From DATDSR01 sp038062165 (GTDB taxonomy: Bacteria; Patescibacteriota; Minisyncoccia; Phycocordibacterales; DATDSR01): DNA of 44,901 bases. Positions 36,819 to 43,411 of the stretch are shown in pieces (within the stretch, counting starts at the first letter, position 1; the number at the start of each line of letters is the position of its first letter). The DNA lies in NCBI GenBank assembly GCA_038062165.1, contig JBBTXQ010000052.1:1-44901 (forward strand). Direction: 5' to 3'. Both the position numbers and the translations under genes were made by a program. Below the pieces are notes generated by a model that was not told where the DNA came from, did not search any database, and saw only the letters and a program-made list of their open reading frames with translations.

Positions 36819-38080
36819 ACGGCAAATCTGGCTAGGAATTTTTGCCTTAGATCTACGAAAGTGTCATCTAGAATTGCTTGACGAATTTGCTTGAGCAAAT
36901 TTACGATGAAGAAAAGGTTATGGATGCTTGTGAGTTGATATGCTAGTAGCTCGTGTGCGGCAAACAAGTGATGCAAATATGCGCCGGTATAATTCTTGCA
37001 CGTGCTACACTCGCACTCTCGATCAACGGGTTCAAGTAGCTCGCGGTATTTAGCATTCTTGACACACACTTCGCCAGAACTTGTATACACTTGGCCACTG
37101 CGGGCCTTGCGTGTAGCCGCTACGCAATCAAATGTGTCAATGCCGTTTTCTACTCCAGCAAAAAGATCAACCGGCTCACCAACACCAAGCAAGTGTCTAG
37201 GCTTATCTTCTGGTAATTCTTCGCACACAAAGCGCACGGCAGTTCCCATATCCTCCTTCACAAAACTGCCCCCGATCCCAAAACCTGCAAAGTCAAGTTT
37301 TGCTATATCTCGTGCACTTTTGCGACGCAAATCCTCATAACGCCCACCCTGCACAATGCCCCACAATGATGGCGTGAAGGGCGGATGATTCAATGCGATG
37401 TTTCTGGGGACTTGGTCCGAGGAAACTCGCAGGGAATTATCTGCCAAGAATTTGTTGTGCTCTACCAAGCATCTTTCGGCCCAGAGTTTTGTACGTTCTA
37501 TTGCCTTCTCGTGTGCCTCTCTAGGTGCATGTGGTGAGACACATTCGTCAAACGCAAGAATAATATCTGCGCCCAAGTTGTGCTGAATCTGAATTGATTT
37601 CTCCGGAGTGAACCTATGCTCACTGCCATCTATGTGCGAATAAAAAGTAACCCCGTCATCATCTACTTTTGCCTTTTTAGGATGCTGTGACGGGCTATAC
37701 GAAGGCGAAGCCTTCGCGAAGGCTTCGCCTTCGGGAACCCAAGAGGTAAATTTTGAAATGCCGGTGCCAAAAGCTTCACCAAGAGAGAACGCCTGGAAGC
37801 CACCGGAATCTGTAAATATGGGACCCGACCAATTCATGAATTTGTGCAAGCCACCCGCTCGCTTGATTAGCTCATCTCCGGGCTGAAGGTACAAGTGATA
37901 CGTATTGGCGAGTACTGACTCGACACCAATCTCTCGCAGGCCCTCAACATCAAGTGCCTTGACTGTGGCTTTAGTAGCGGCCGCAATGAATGCCGGAGTG
38001 TGGATCTGCCCGTGAGCCGTCTCGATCACCCCCGCCCGGGCAAGAGTTCCCAACAATCTTTTCTCAATCGTAAATTTCAC
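36815..38080 (-). CDS. tgt: Queuine/preQ1 tRNA-guanine transglycosylase
   Basis: Exchanges guanine 34 for a queuosine precursor in GUN-anticodon tRNAs. 421 aa. FTDSGGFQAFSLG, GIVQGGRYEDLRRKSA and GFGIGGSF are the substrate-binding and catalytic blocks. Zinc is held by CECSTC and a downstream His (HELLAYQLTSIHNL). An insertion after FTSW (VPEGEAFAKASPSYSPSQ) is encoded by a perfect 34-bp palindrome, the sister of the one in murA. The start is GTG at 38078-38080, overlapping the stop of the upstream gene (GTGA). The tRNA-Asn(GTT) of this window is a natural substrate type. Confidence 0.96.
   Translation of the reverse strand: MKFTIEKRLLGTLARAGVIETAHGQIHTPAFIAAATKATVKALDVEGLREIGVESVLANTYHLYLQPGDELIKRAGGLHKFMNWSGPIFTDSGGFQAFSLGEAFGTGISKFTSWVPEGEAFAKASPSYSPSQHPKKAKVDDDGVTFYSHIDGSEHRFTPEKSIQIQHNLGADIILAFDECVSPHAPREAHEKAIERTKLWAERCLVEHNKFLADNSLRVSSDQVPRNIALNHPPFTPSLWGIVQGGRYEDLRRKSARDIAKLDFAGFGIGGSFVKEDMGTAVRFVCEELPEDKPRHLLGVGEPVDLFAGVENGIDTFDCVAATRKARSGQVYTSSGEVCVKNAKYRELLEPVDRECECSTCKNYTGAYLHHLFAAHELLAYQLTSIHNLFFIVNLLKQIRQAILDDTFVDLRQKFLARFAV
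37700..37733. repeat. Perfect 34-bp palindrome in tgt
   Basis: Arms of 17 bp (CGAAGGCGAAGCCTTCG and its complement) meet at CTTCG/CGAAG. It encodes EGEAFAKAS. Length, centre and reading frame equal those of the murA element at 22806-22839, while the outer arms differ. Confidence 0.9.
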
Positions 38081-38655
38081 AGATCTACTCTATCACAGAG
38101 CGGAATCGCAAGTTCTTCTATTACTGGCTCATCAAAGCTGTTTCTGAATGTTAATTTAGTGGCAGTGCCTTTTATGATGTCCCCACGAAATACATAATTT
38201 CCTTCTGCTTTCTCATTTTCAATTAATTTTTCAGTTGAGCTACTAACAGCACTAGTTTCGACAAGAGCAATTGTTCGCTGTGGCAATATTATATGTTCAA
38301 CAACCTCCCCACCAAAATATTTCACACCTGCTTTTTTCAAGTACTCCATCGTACGATTATTAATAGTTTGGGCGTAACCAATGTTGTTGAGTAAGAGCGT
38401 ATCCGTTCCTGCAGTGTCGATTTGTCCATCTAATTTAGCTACCACAGCACTACTCTCAAGCAATAAATCGTGCATGCAGGAGAGGTCTGGCTTGTTTGAA
38501 CGATTAAAACTAATTTTCCCGATAAAAATAACTGAACTTTCCGTAAATATCTGAACCTTTTCCTCCGGAGCAGTATAAGAAATCCTTCTTACTTGCATGA
38601 AAGTAAAATAAAGAAAAATAAACAACACCATTCCACTAAGCAGTCTAATTTTCAT
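38077..38655 (-). CDS. Membrane-anchored protein of unknown function
   Basis: 192 aa with an N-terminal signal anchor (IRLLSGMVLFIFLYFTFMQV, residues 3-22). The outer part is mixed beta/alpha with SSVIFIGKISFNRSNK, AGVKYFGGEVVEHI and a C-terminal domain GNYVFRGDIIKGTATKLTFRN. I do not recognise it. It is 7 bp downstream of the ABC-2 permease and overlaps the tgt start by 4 bp, so it is co-transcribed with both. A role with the exporter, such as a periplasmic adaptor, is possible but not shown. Confidence 0.65.
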   Translation of the reverse strand: MKIRLLSGMVLFIFLYFTFMQVRRISYTAPEEKVQIFTESSVIFIGKISFNRSNKPDLSCMHDLLLESSAVVAKLDGQIDTAGTDTLLLNNIGYAQTINNRTMEYLKKAGVKYFGGEVVEHIILPQRTIALVETSAVSSSTEKLIENEKAEGNYVFRGDIIKGTATKLTFRNSFDEPVIEELAIPLCDRVDL

Positions 38656-38661
38656 TTAGTA

Positions 38662-39462
38662 TCACTTATTGAACGAACGCGAAGCAAACACGATTAAGAT
38701 TATACCGAAGATAGCCATGACGGCGTACTCAAGATAAATGGGTACGATGTTGCCGTTTATTGTGGGAGAAAGGGCCGTGATGGCTTCAGTAGGCAATCCG
38801 GAATATTCGAAAGAGATGCGCCGCAAGAGATCAACGCCGTAGGATAGCGGATTAATCTTGGTCAGAATATCGAGCCACGCGGGCAGATTGCGTAGGGGGA
38901 AGAAGGCGCCACTAAGCATCACGAGTGGGAAAGTGATGAATTGGAAAACATACTGCCCGGCATCGAGACTCTTGAGGCGAGAAGTAATAGCCACGCCGAT
39001 AGCCGAGAGTATGAGCGCGAAAAGGATCATGGGCGGCAAAAGGTTGCCAGCCAGATCAAGACTGATGCTAATACCGGCAAGCGGGGCCATGAGAATAATC
39101 GGTAAGGCCTGCAACAGCGCGATACTGGCGCCGCCCAAGATCTTGCCGAGAGCAATCGAGGAGCGAGGCACGGGTGAAACCAGAATCTCTTTAAGAAATC
39201 CGAACTCACGGTCCTGCAATATAGAAATGGCTCCGAACATAGCCATGAATATCAAAAATTGAGCGATGATGCCTGGGAAGAGAAAATCGGTAAACTCAAC
39301 ACCAGGCACGGGCAATGACAGAGATGCAGACAGGCCGTTGCCAAATATGAGGAGCCAGAGTACAGGGAACGTGAGCCCGCCGAACACGCGCACTTTATTG
39401 CGCCAGAAGCGCAGTAGATCCCTGTACCAGATCACCCATGTTGTCTTTATGAATCTACTCAT
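38662..39462 (-). CDS. ABC-2 type transporter permease
   Basis: 266 aa with six transmembrane segments, including VFGGLTFPVLWLLIFGNGLSA, FLFPGIIAQFLIFMAMFGAISI, IPIILMAPLAGI-like, LPPMILFALILSAIGVAI, FITFPLVMLSGAFFPL and YAVMAIFGIILIVFASRSF. The segment ILQDREFGFLKEILVSPVPRSSIALGKILGGA before TM3 is the ABC-2 coupling region that contacts the ATPase. SGAFFPLRNLPAWLDILTKINPLSYGVDLLR is typical of DrrB/NodJ-like exporters. It is 4 bp after its ATPase. The substrate is unknown; drugs, lipids and polysaccharides are all exported by this family. Confidence 0.9.
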   Translation of the reverse strand: MSRFIKTTWVIWYRDLLRFWRNKVRVFGGLTFPVLWLLIFGNGLSASLSLPVPGVEFTDFLFPGIIAQFLIFMAMFGAISILQDREFGFLKEILVSPVPRSSIALGKILGGASIALLQALPIILMAPLAGISISLDLAGNLLPPMILFALILSAIGVAITSRLKSLDAGQYVFQFITFPLVMLSGAFFPLRNLPAWLDILTKINPLSYGVDLLRRISFEYSGLPTEAITALSPTINGNIVPIYLEYAVMAIFGIILIVFASRSFNK

Positions 39463-39466
39463 GATT

Positions 39467-40264
39467 CTATCTCCAGCTCATGCCACTTTTGTGACGCACG
39501 CGTGCCTGCGCCTCTGGGCTTAGCTCCTCATCGCGGATGCCGTGCCCAGTAGCTTCTATGAAAACGGCGTCCATCGATTGTTGATTAAACTTGTTCTTGA
39601 GTTCCTCTGGAGTGCCATAAGCAATGATGCTACCCTTATCAATAATCGCAATATGATCACATTGTTCTGTCTCTGGTAAGTAGTGTGTGGTGAGGAAGAC
39701 GGTGATCTCCTCTGTCTCGCGAATCTGCTTGAGATATCTCCAGATGTACGCGCGGGTCTGCGGATCAAGGCCGATTGTCGGCTCATCAAGTATCAGAAGT
39801 TTGGGATGATGCAGTAGTCCGCGCACGATCTCGAGTCGCCTTTTCATGCCACCCGAGAATGTGTTCACGATAGAGTTCTTGCGATCAAGCAATTCAACAA
39901 GTGTCAGTAATTCATCCGCACGTTTTCTGAAAACATCCTTCGGGACACCATACAATCTTGCATGAAGCTCGAGATTCTCCCAGGCAGTTAGCTCCAGATC
40001 GAGCGAGGGGTCTTGAAAGATAATACCTATCGACGAACGCACATCATCCTTATCTTTCGTCACGTCAAAACTAGCCACACTAACCGTGCCAGATGTGGGC
40101 TCAAGAAGTGTGGCAAGTATATTGATAGTGGTGGTCTTACCGGCGCCATTGGGACCTACGAAGCCGAAGAACTCCCCTTTACCCAAATTGAAGGAGATGT
40201 CGTTGACCGCCACGAAGTCACCATAGTGCTTGACCAAATGCTCAACCGAGATAATACTATTCAT
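39467..40264 (-). CDS. ABC transporter ATP-binding protein (DrrA type)
   Basis: 265 aa. Walker A GPNGAGKTTTINILATLLEPTSG (about 36-58), Q-loop IIFQDPSLD, signature FSGGMKRRLEIVRGLL, Walker B LLILDEPTIGLDPQTR and the switch His in FLTTHYLPETEQ. The last 25 residues (EELSPEAQARVRHKSGMSWR) extend beyond the ATPase core, as in DrrA-like proteins. It forms an exporter with the permease encoded 4 bp downstream. It lies 31 bp after a secreted-protein gene. No promoter stands out. Confidence 0.93.
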   Translation of the reverse strand: MNSIISVEHLVKHYGDFVAVNDISFNLGKGEFFGFVGPNGAGKTTTINILATLLEPTSGTVSVASFDVTKDKDDVRSSIGIIFQDPSLDLELTAWENLELHARLYGVPKDVFRKRADELLTLVELLDRKNSIVNTFSGGMKRRLEIVRGLLHHPKLLILDEPTIGLDPQTRAYIWRYLKQIRETEEITVFLTTHYLPETEQCDHIAIIDKGSIIAYGTPEELKNKFNQQSMDAVFIEATGHGIRDEELSPEAQARVRHKSGMSWR

Positions 40265-40295
40265 CAGAGTACCCTACCCGCATAACGATCTCAAA

Positions 40296-41357
40296 TCAAG
40301 GGGCGGTGATGGTGAATTCTTTGCTGTATGTATACGCTCCGTACAGGTATCCAAGTGGCGCGCCCGAATCAACGCAGTTCTGACACGATAGGTATATGGT
40401 ATATATACCTGGCGCAACACTATTTGGTATCGTCCATTCATATACTCCATCATTCATAGTACCATCCACAATTATTGAGTGAGTGTAGGGATACTCGATC
40501 AGAGCAAGATTCATAAGTGAGTTGTCGTCACCTCCACTCCAGTAAATAGTATGCTTCGAGCCGGCCGTCCAAGACTCTCCTCCCTTAGGGAATAGTATGA
40601 CAGGCGGACGATTGGTAAGGAATCTGGCAATGCGCCCCCAGGGTGAACCATCCACTACACTGAATGCAGTATCGCTACCATCCCAAGTGTGCGAGATAGC
40701 ATTTATGCAATCGCGAGGACAACCCATGGAAACTCTGTATTGGCCGGGAGCCAAATCGACTGCCCAATCCTCGTAACCATCGTTTGAGAAATTCCAGCCC
40801 AAACTTTTACCCAGAGGACCGTCAAGTCTGTCTATATGTATGTCAAGTGGCCAACTTGGATCTCCCCCTTCCCAACGCACAGGGAATGACGAGCCAAATG
40901 CCAGTGACTCTCCGCCATTAGGCGACACCACACGGAACGCTATTGGCCCCGTAGAAGTTGGGGTTGTGGTCGGCGCTGGTCCTGGAAGGGGCTCTGGGAG
41001 CGGTTCGGGGAGCGGGCCGGGTTCGGGCGGCGTTTGTGGACAGATGCCTGCGAATTTTCTCAAGTAAACGTGACTCTTACCCTCATAACAATAGGAGTAC
41101 GAATATTGTTCATCAGCGCAAACACTTGAAATGATAGAGCCCGTACCTTGCTCGTTGGGCGCTGAATTCTGCAGACAAGCCGAGAATGCTTTCTCTCCTC
41201 CCTTCTTTAACACAGATATACTTCCACTTTTATTCTTGTCGTAGCATGGACGGGTGCTGTTCAATGTACAACCACCAGCGCTATCAGTGCCACCGAACAC
41301 AGAGAAACCAGCAGCGGCAACTATCAGAGCGAGAACAGAAGCAATTTTTACAAACAT
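40296..41357 (-). CDS. Secreted protein with two Kre9/Knh1-like beta domains
   Basis: 353 aa. Signal peptide MFVKIASVLALIVAAAGFSVFGG. A cysteine-containing N-terminal domain (about 25-105, six Cys) is followed by a proline-rich linker made of PGPLPEP-type units (110-135) and then two similar beta-sandwich domains. These begin VVSPNGGESLAFGSSFPVRWEGGD (about 143) and ILFPKGGESWTAGSKHTIYWSGGDD (about 255), each followed by GQYRVSMGC- or GIYTIYLSC-type ends with paired Cys. The P-x-GGE-x-W/F-x-x-G-x-x-x-x-x-x-W pattern is that of the PF10342 (Kre9/Knh1) family. Probably a cell-surface adhesin or wall protein. The PGPLPEP linker is itself a tandem repeat at the DNA level (GGxTCxGGxAGxGG). Confidence 0.8.
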   Translation of the reverse strand: MFVKIASVLALIVAAAGFSVFGGTDSAGGCTLNSTRPCYDKNKSGSISVLKKGGEKAFSACLQNSAPNEQGTGSIISSVCADEQYSYSYCYEGKSHVYLRKFAGICPQTPPEPGPLPEPLPEPLPGPAPTTTPTSTGPIAFRVVSPNGGESLAFGSSFPVRWEGGDPSWPLDIHIDRLDGPLGKSLGWNFSNDGYEDWAVDLAPGQYRVSMGCPRDCINAISHTWDGSDTAFSVVDGSPWGRIARFLTNRPPVILFPKGGESWTAGSKHTIYWSGGDDNSLMNLALIEYPYTHSIIVDGTMNDGVYEWTIPNSVAPGIYTIYLSCQNCVDSGAPLGYLYGAYTYSKEFTITAP

Positions 41358-41440
41358 AACCTGTTAGTTAGTTATTGATATTACTATAAGTGTATCCTAG
41401 GTCGAGGAGTCTGACGATCCAGATATCAACTTTTCACACA

Positions 41441-41797
41441 TCACGGTTTACCTAGATCAAGGGCGCAAGAATTAATACAAAATCGTTTACCAGTAGTCTG
41501 CTTGGGACCATCGTCAAAGACATGCCCCAGGTGCCCGCCGCACTTTGCACACACCACCTCTGTCCGTTTTCTAAAGAATGAGTTGTCTGGTCGTAATTCC
41601 ACTGCGCCAGGTAAAGCTTGATCAAAAGATGGCCAGCCTGTTCCACTATCAAACTTGGTACTAGAATCAAACAATTGATTACCACAGAGAGCGCACGCGT
41701 ACATTCCCTTCTCGTGACTGTCCCAATACTTGCCGGTGAAAGGTTTCTCTGTCCCCTTCATCTTCATCACATATTCCCGTAGCTCACGATCGTTCAT
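41441..41797 (-). CDS. msrB: Peptide-methionine (R)-S-oxide reductase MsrB
   Basis: Repairs methionine-R-sulfoxide in proteins. 118 aa from the ATG at 41795-41797 (MNDRELREY). The frame extends nine codons upstream, but an extended -10 (TGC TAAAGT) lies 7 nt before this ATG. The zinc site is CALC and CAKC, the substrate-binding block is FDSGTGWPSFDQAL, and GHVFDDGP and KRFCINSCAL carry the catalytic Cys (family RYCINSAAL). It lacks a signal peptide, so it should be cytoplasmic. It is 84 bp upstream of the secreted-protein gene at 40296. Confidence 0.95.
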   Translation of the reverse strand: MNDRELREYVMKMKGTEKPFTGKYWDSHEKGMYACALCGNQLFDSSTKFDSGTGWPSFDQALPGAVELRPDNSFFRKRTEVVCAKCGGHLGHVFDDGPKQTTGKRFCINSCALDLGKP

Positions 41798-41804
41798 GTA
41801 AATA

Positions 41805-41813
41805 ACTTTAGCA
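41805..41813 (-). promoter_or_regulatory. Extended -10 element of msrB
   Basis: TGC-TAAAGT on the minus strand, 7 nt before the msrB ATG, with no Shine-Dalgarno site between. Confidence 0.55.
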
Positions 41814-41822
41814 CATAACACC

Positions 41823-41846
41823 ATAGGGCGCCCGCAGACGCCCTAT
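41823..41846 (-). terminator. Hairpin between the DUF4382 gene and msrB
   Basis: ATAGGGCG-TCTGCGGG-CGCCCTAT on the minus strand, 23 bp after the DUF4382 stop. No U-run follows, so termination is uncertain. Confidence 0.45.
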
Positions 41847-41869
41847 GATCCAATGATGCACAACTTACC

Positions 41870-42610
41870 TTAGATATTGGTGTTTATATTCACACCGCCT
41901 TCAACTTTGACCTTGGCTCCTGAACTCGTCTCGATCTTGCCATCTTTGATTTCAACGCCGGCAGAAGTATCGAGGCGGAAATCTTGGCGCACCTCGCCAC
42001 TCGCGTCCATGCCGTGAGTTTCGTTTGAGGAAATTGCGCCACCTTCTATCGTTACAGTATTATTTGCCGAAACTTCGACTATGGCATTCGAGCGATTCTC
42101 CATGTGTACTACTGGGGCAAAGATGTACTCACCTTTACCGGTCATGTGTAGTGACACGTCGGCGAGGAAGTCGAGGCTAATCGAAGATGTCTCCCCCTCC
42201 GCGACGACCACATCGCCCATCATCTTAAACTCACCGGAAGGCACCTTGGCCGACGCAGTAGTGCCGTCCGTGGTAGTAACAGTGACTTCGTCAACCATTA
42301 CTCGGACCTGATCGTACGTACCAGCGGCTACATCAGCCGCAACAAGGAGGGCGAACTCGCCAGATGCCTTGAGTTGCAGGAGGTCAACAGTAGCGCTTCC
42401 CCCTACGTCCACCCATACGTCGGTGGTCGAATGTAGCTTGACGCCACTCACCTTCATGCTAATAGAATTAACAGCACCCATGTCCGCGGCCGCGTCGGTG
42501 ATAGCCACTACCACCCTCCCTTTAGCCTCTGCCGGCGAGCCATTCTTCATAATCCACCACCCACCAATAACTACGATGAGTAGGGCAACAATACCCGGAA
42601 ATTTATTCAT
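41870..42610 (-). CDS. DUF4382 surface protein
   Basis: 246 aa. The N-terminal hydrophobic segment (PGIVALLIVVIGGWWIM) is a signal anchor. The DUF4382 domain follows from about residue 30: GRVVVAITDAAADMGAVNSISMKVSGVKLHS, then VDLLQLKASGEFALLVAADVAAGTYDQVRVMVDEVTVT, the pattern of this transthyretin-like family of unknown function. The last 75 residues are Ser/Thr/Val-rich. AAGGA lies 4 nt before the ATG, a normal ribosome site. It is probably exposed on the cell surface. Confidence 0.85.
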   Translation of the reverse strand: MNKFPGIVALLIVVIGGWWIMKNGSPAEAKGRVVVAITDAAADMGAVNSISMKVSGVKLHSTTDVWVDVGGSATVDLLQLKASGEFALLVAADVAAGTYDQVRVMVDEVTVTTTDGTTASAKVPSGEFKMMGDVVVAEGETSSISLDFLADVSLHMTGKGEYIFAPVVHMENRSNAIVEVSANNTVTIEGGAISSNETHGMDASGEVRQDFRLDTSAGVEIKDGKIETSSGAKVKVEGGVNINTNI

Positions 42611-42635
42611 ATCCTTGCTGATTACTTATAACAGT

Positions 42636-43268
42636 CTAGATAATACCTTTATTTCTCGTCTTCTTCAATTCTACCATTTCTGTAGCGCGCCTTTCTAGTT
42701 TGCTCGCTCTGCGCAGTTCGCCTGCTCGCATTCCCTTTGGTGTGATCCGAATGTGTGGTGAGTTGTTGAGAGCGTCATCTATATGCCAGAGATTTTCATT
42801 GCTCGTAATCCAATCTGTGCCAAACTTCTTTATTCGAAACGGTCGTGAGTAATAAAGGAGGGTCTTATTGCCAAACTTGTCGAAGTATTCGTGGAAGTAT
42901 GACATGGCGAGTTCCCTGGGACTCGCATAGATTGCATCGCGGTAGCGGAGTACTGGATGATTGGTCTTACTCACAGCTCCCCAATACTTATTACCCTTGC
43001 CTCCACGGAAAAGCGCGAGCGCGTGATCATCATCTCTGCTATCTCGACCCGTGCGCAGATGCATGAGCATGGGCTCGCGCCCGTTTATCATGAATGCCGC
43101 GGATGCAAACAGCGCGCCTTCCATGCAATGCGCTTTTTTATGCTTTAACACTGACAACGGCGAATAGCAGGTCTCGCCATGCTTCTCAAAATTTACCGGA
43201 AGCCCGTCAAGAAAGTTTTGAACCTTAATCGGTGTATCTAACTTTTTCAGTATTTTATATATATCCAC
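42636..43268 (-). CDS. Transglutaminase-like cysteine protease-fold protein
   Basis: 210 aa. The block KAHCMEGALFASAAFMINGREP, then DDDHALALF, carries the Cys-His-Asp set of the transglutaminase-like superfamily (C48, H82 by count). It is followed by WGAVSKTNHPVLRYRDAIYASPRELAMSYFHEYFD, which is typical of a bacterial subgroup of unknown role. No signal peptide is seen. The start is GTG at 43266-43268 because TATAAT lies 6 nt upstream (43275-43280), so the mRNA would be leaderless with a GTG start. The C-terminal 40 residues are basic. Confidence 0.8.
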   Translation of the reverse strand: MDIYKILKKLDTPIKVQNFLDGLPVNFEKHGETCYSPLSVLKHKKAHCMEGALFASAAFMINGREPMLMHLRTGRDSRDDDHALALFRGGKGNKYWGAVSKTNHPVLRYRDAIYASPRELAMSYFHEYFDKFGNKTLLYYSRPFRIKKFGTDWITSNENLWHIDDALNNSPHIRITPKGMRAGELRRASKLERRATEMVELKKTRNKGII

Positions 43269-43274
43269 TCACGT

Positions 43275-43280
43275 ATTATA
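43275..43280 (-). promoter_or_regulatory. -10 box of the transglutaminase-like gene
   Basis: TATAAT 6 nt before the GTG start. There is no room for a Shine-Dalgarno site. Confidence 0.55.
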
Positions 43281-43297
43281 CAGTCCCGGCAAACCGA

Positions 43298-43326
43298 TTG
43301 CCTTTTAGCTATTTTTGAATTAAAGT
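43298..43326 (+). promoter_or_regulatory. Promoter of tRNA-Asn
   Basis: TTGCCT (43298-43303), 17 bp, TAAAGT (43321-43326), 10 nt before the tRNA 5' end. Confidence 0.6.
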
Positions 43327-43336
43327 AAGTGCATAT

Positions 43337-43411
43337 TCCCCGGTGGCGCAATGGTAGCGCGGCGCCCTGTTAAGGCGAAGGTTGTAGGTTCGAATCCTAC
43401 CCGGGGAGCCA
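43337..43411 (+). tRNA. tRNA-Asn (anticodon GTT) with encoded CCA
   Basis: Acceptor TCCCCGG/CCGGGGA, D stem GCGC/GCGC, anticodon arm GCGCC-CTGTTAA-GGCGA with GTT at 34-36 (27-43 pair is G-A), T arm GTAGG-TTCGAAT-CCTAC, discriminator G, then CCA at 43409-43411. It is the only one of six tRNAs in the window with an encoded CCA. The convergent serine recombinase gene ends inside its 3' half, so this is the likely attachment site. Confidence 0.95.
43397..43411. other. Probable attachment site of an integrated element
   Basis: The 3' end of tRNA-Asn, including its CCA, overlaps the stop region of the serine recombinase. The element would extend rightward out of the window. The second copy of the site cannot be seen. 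Confidence 0.5.

Noticed and set aside
40960..41040. Glycine-rich plus-strand frame with GSGSGSGPGSGG at 40840-41067
   Set aside because: It is the antisense shadow of the proline-rich PGPLPEP linker of the secreted protein.
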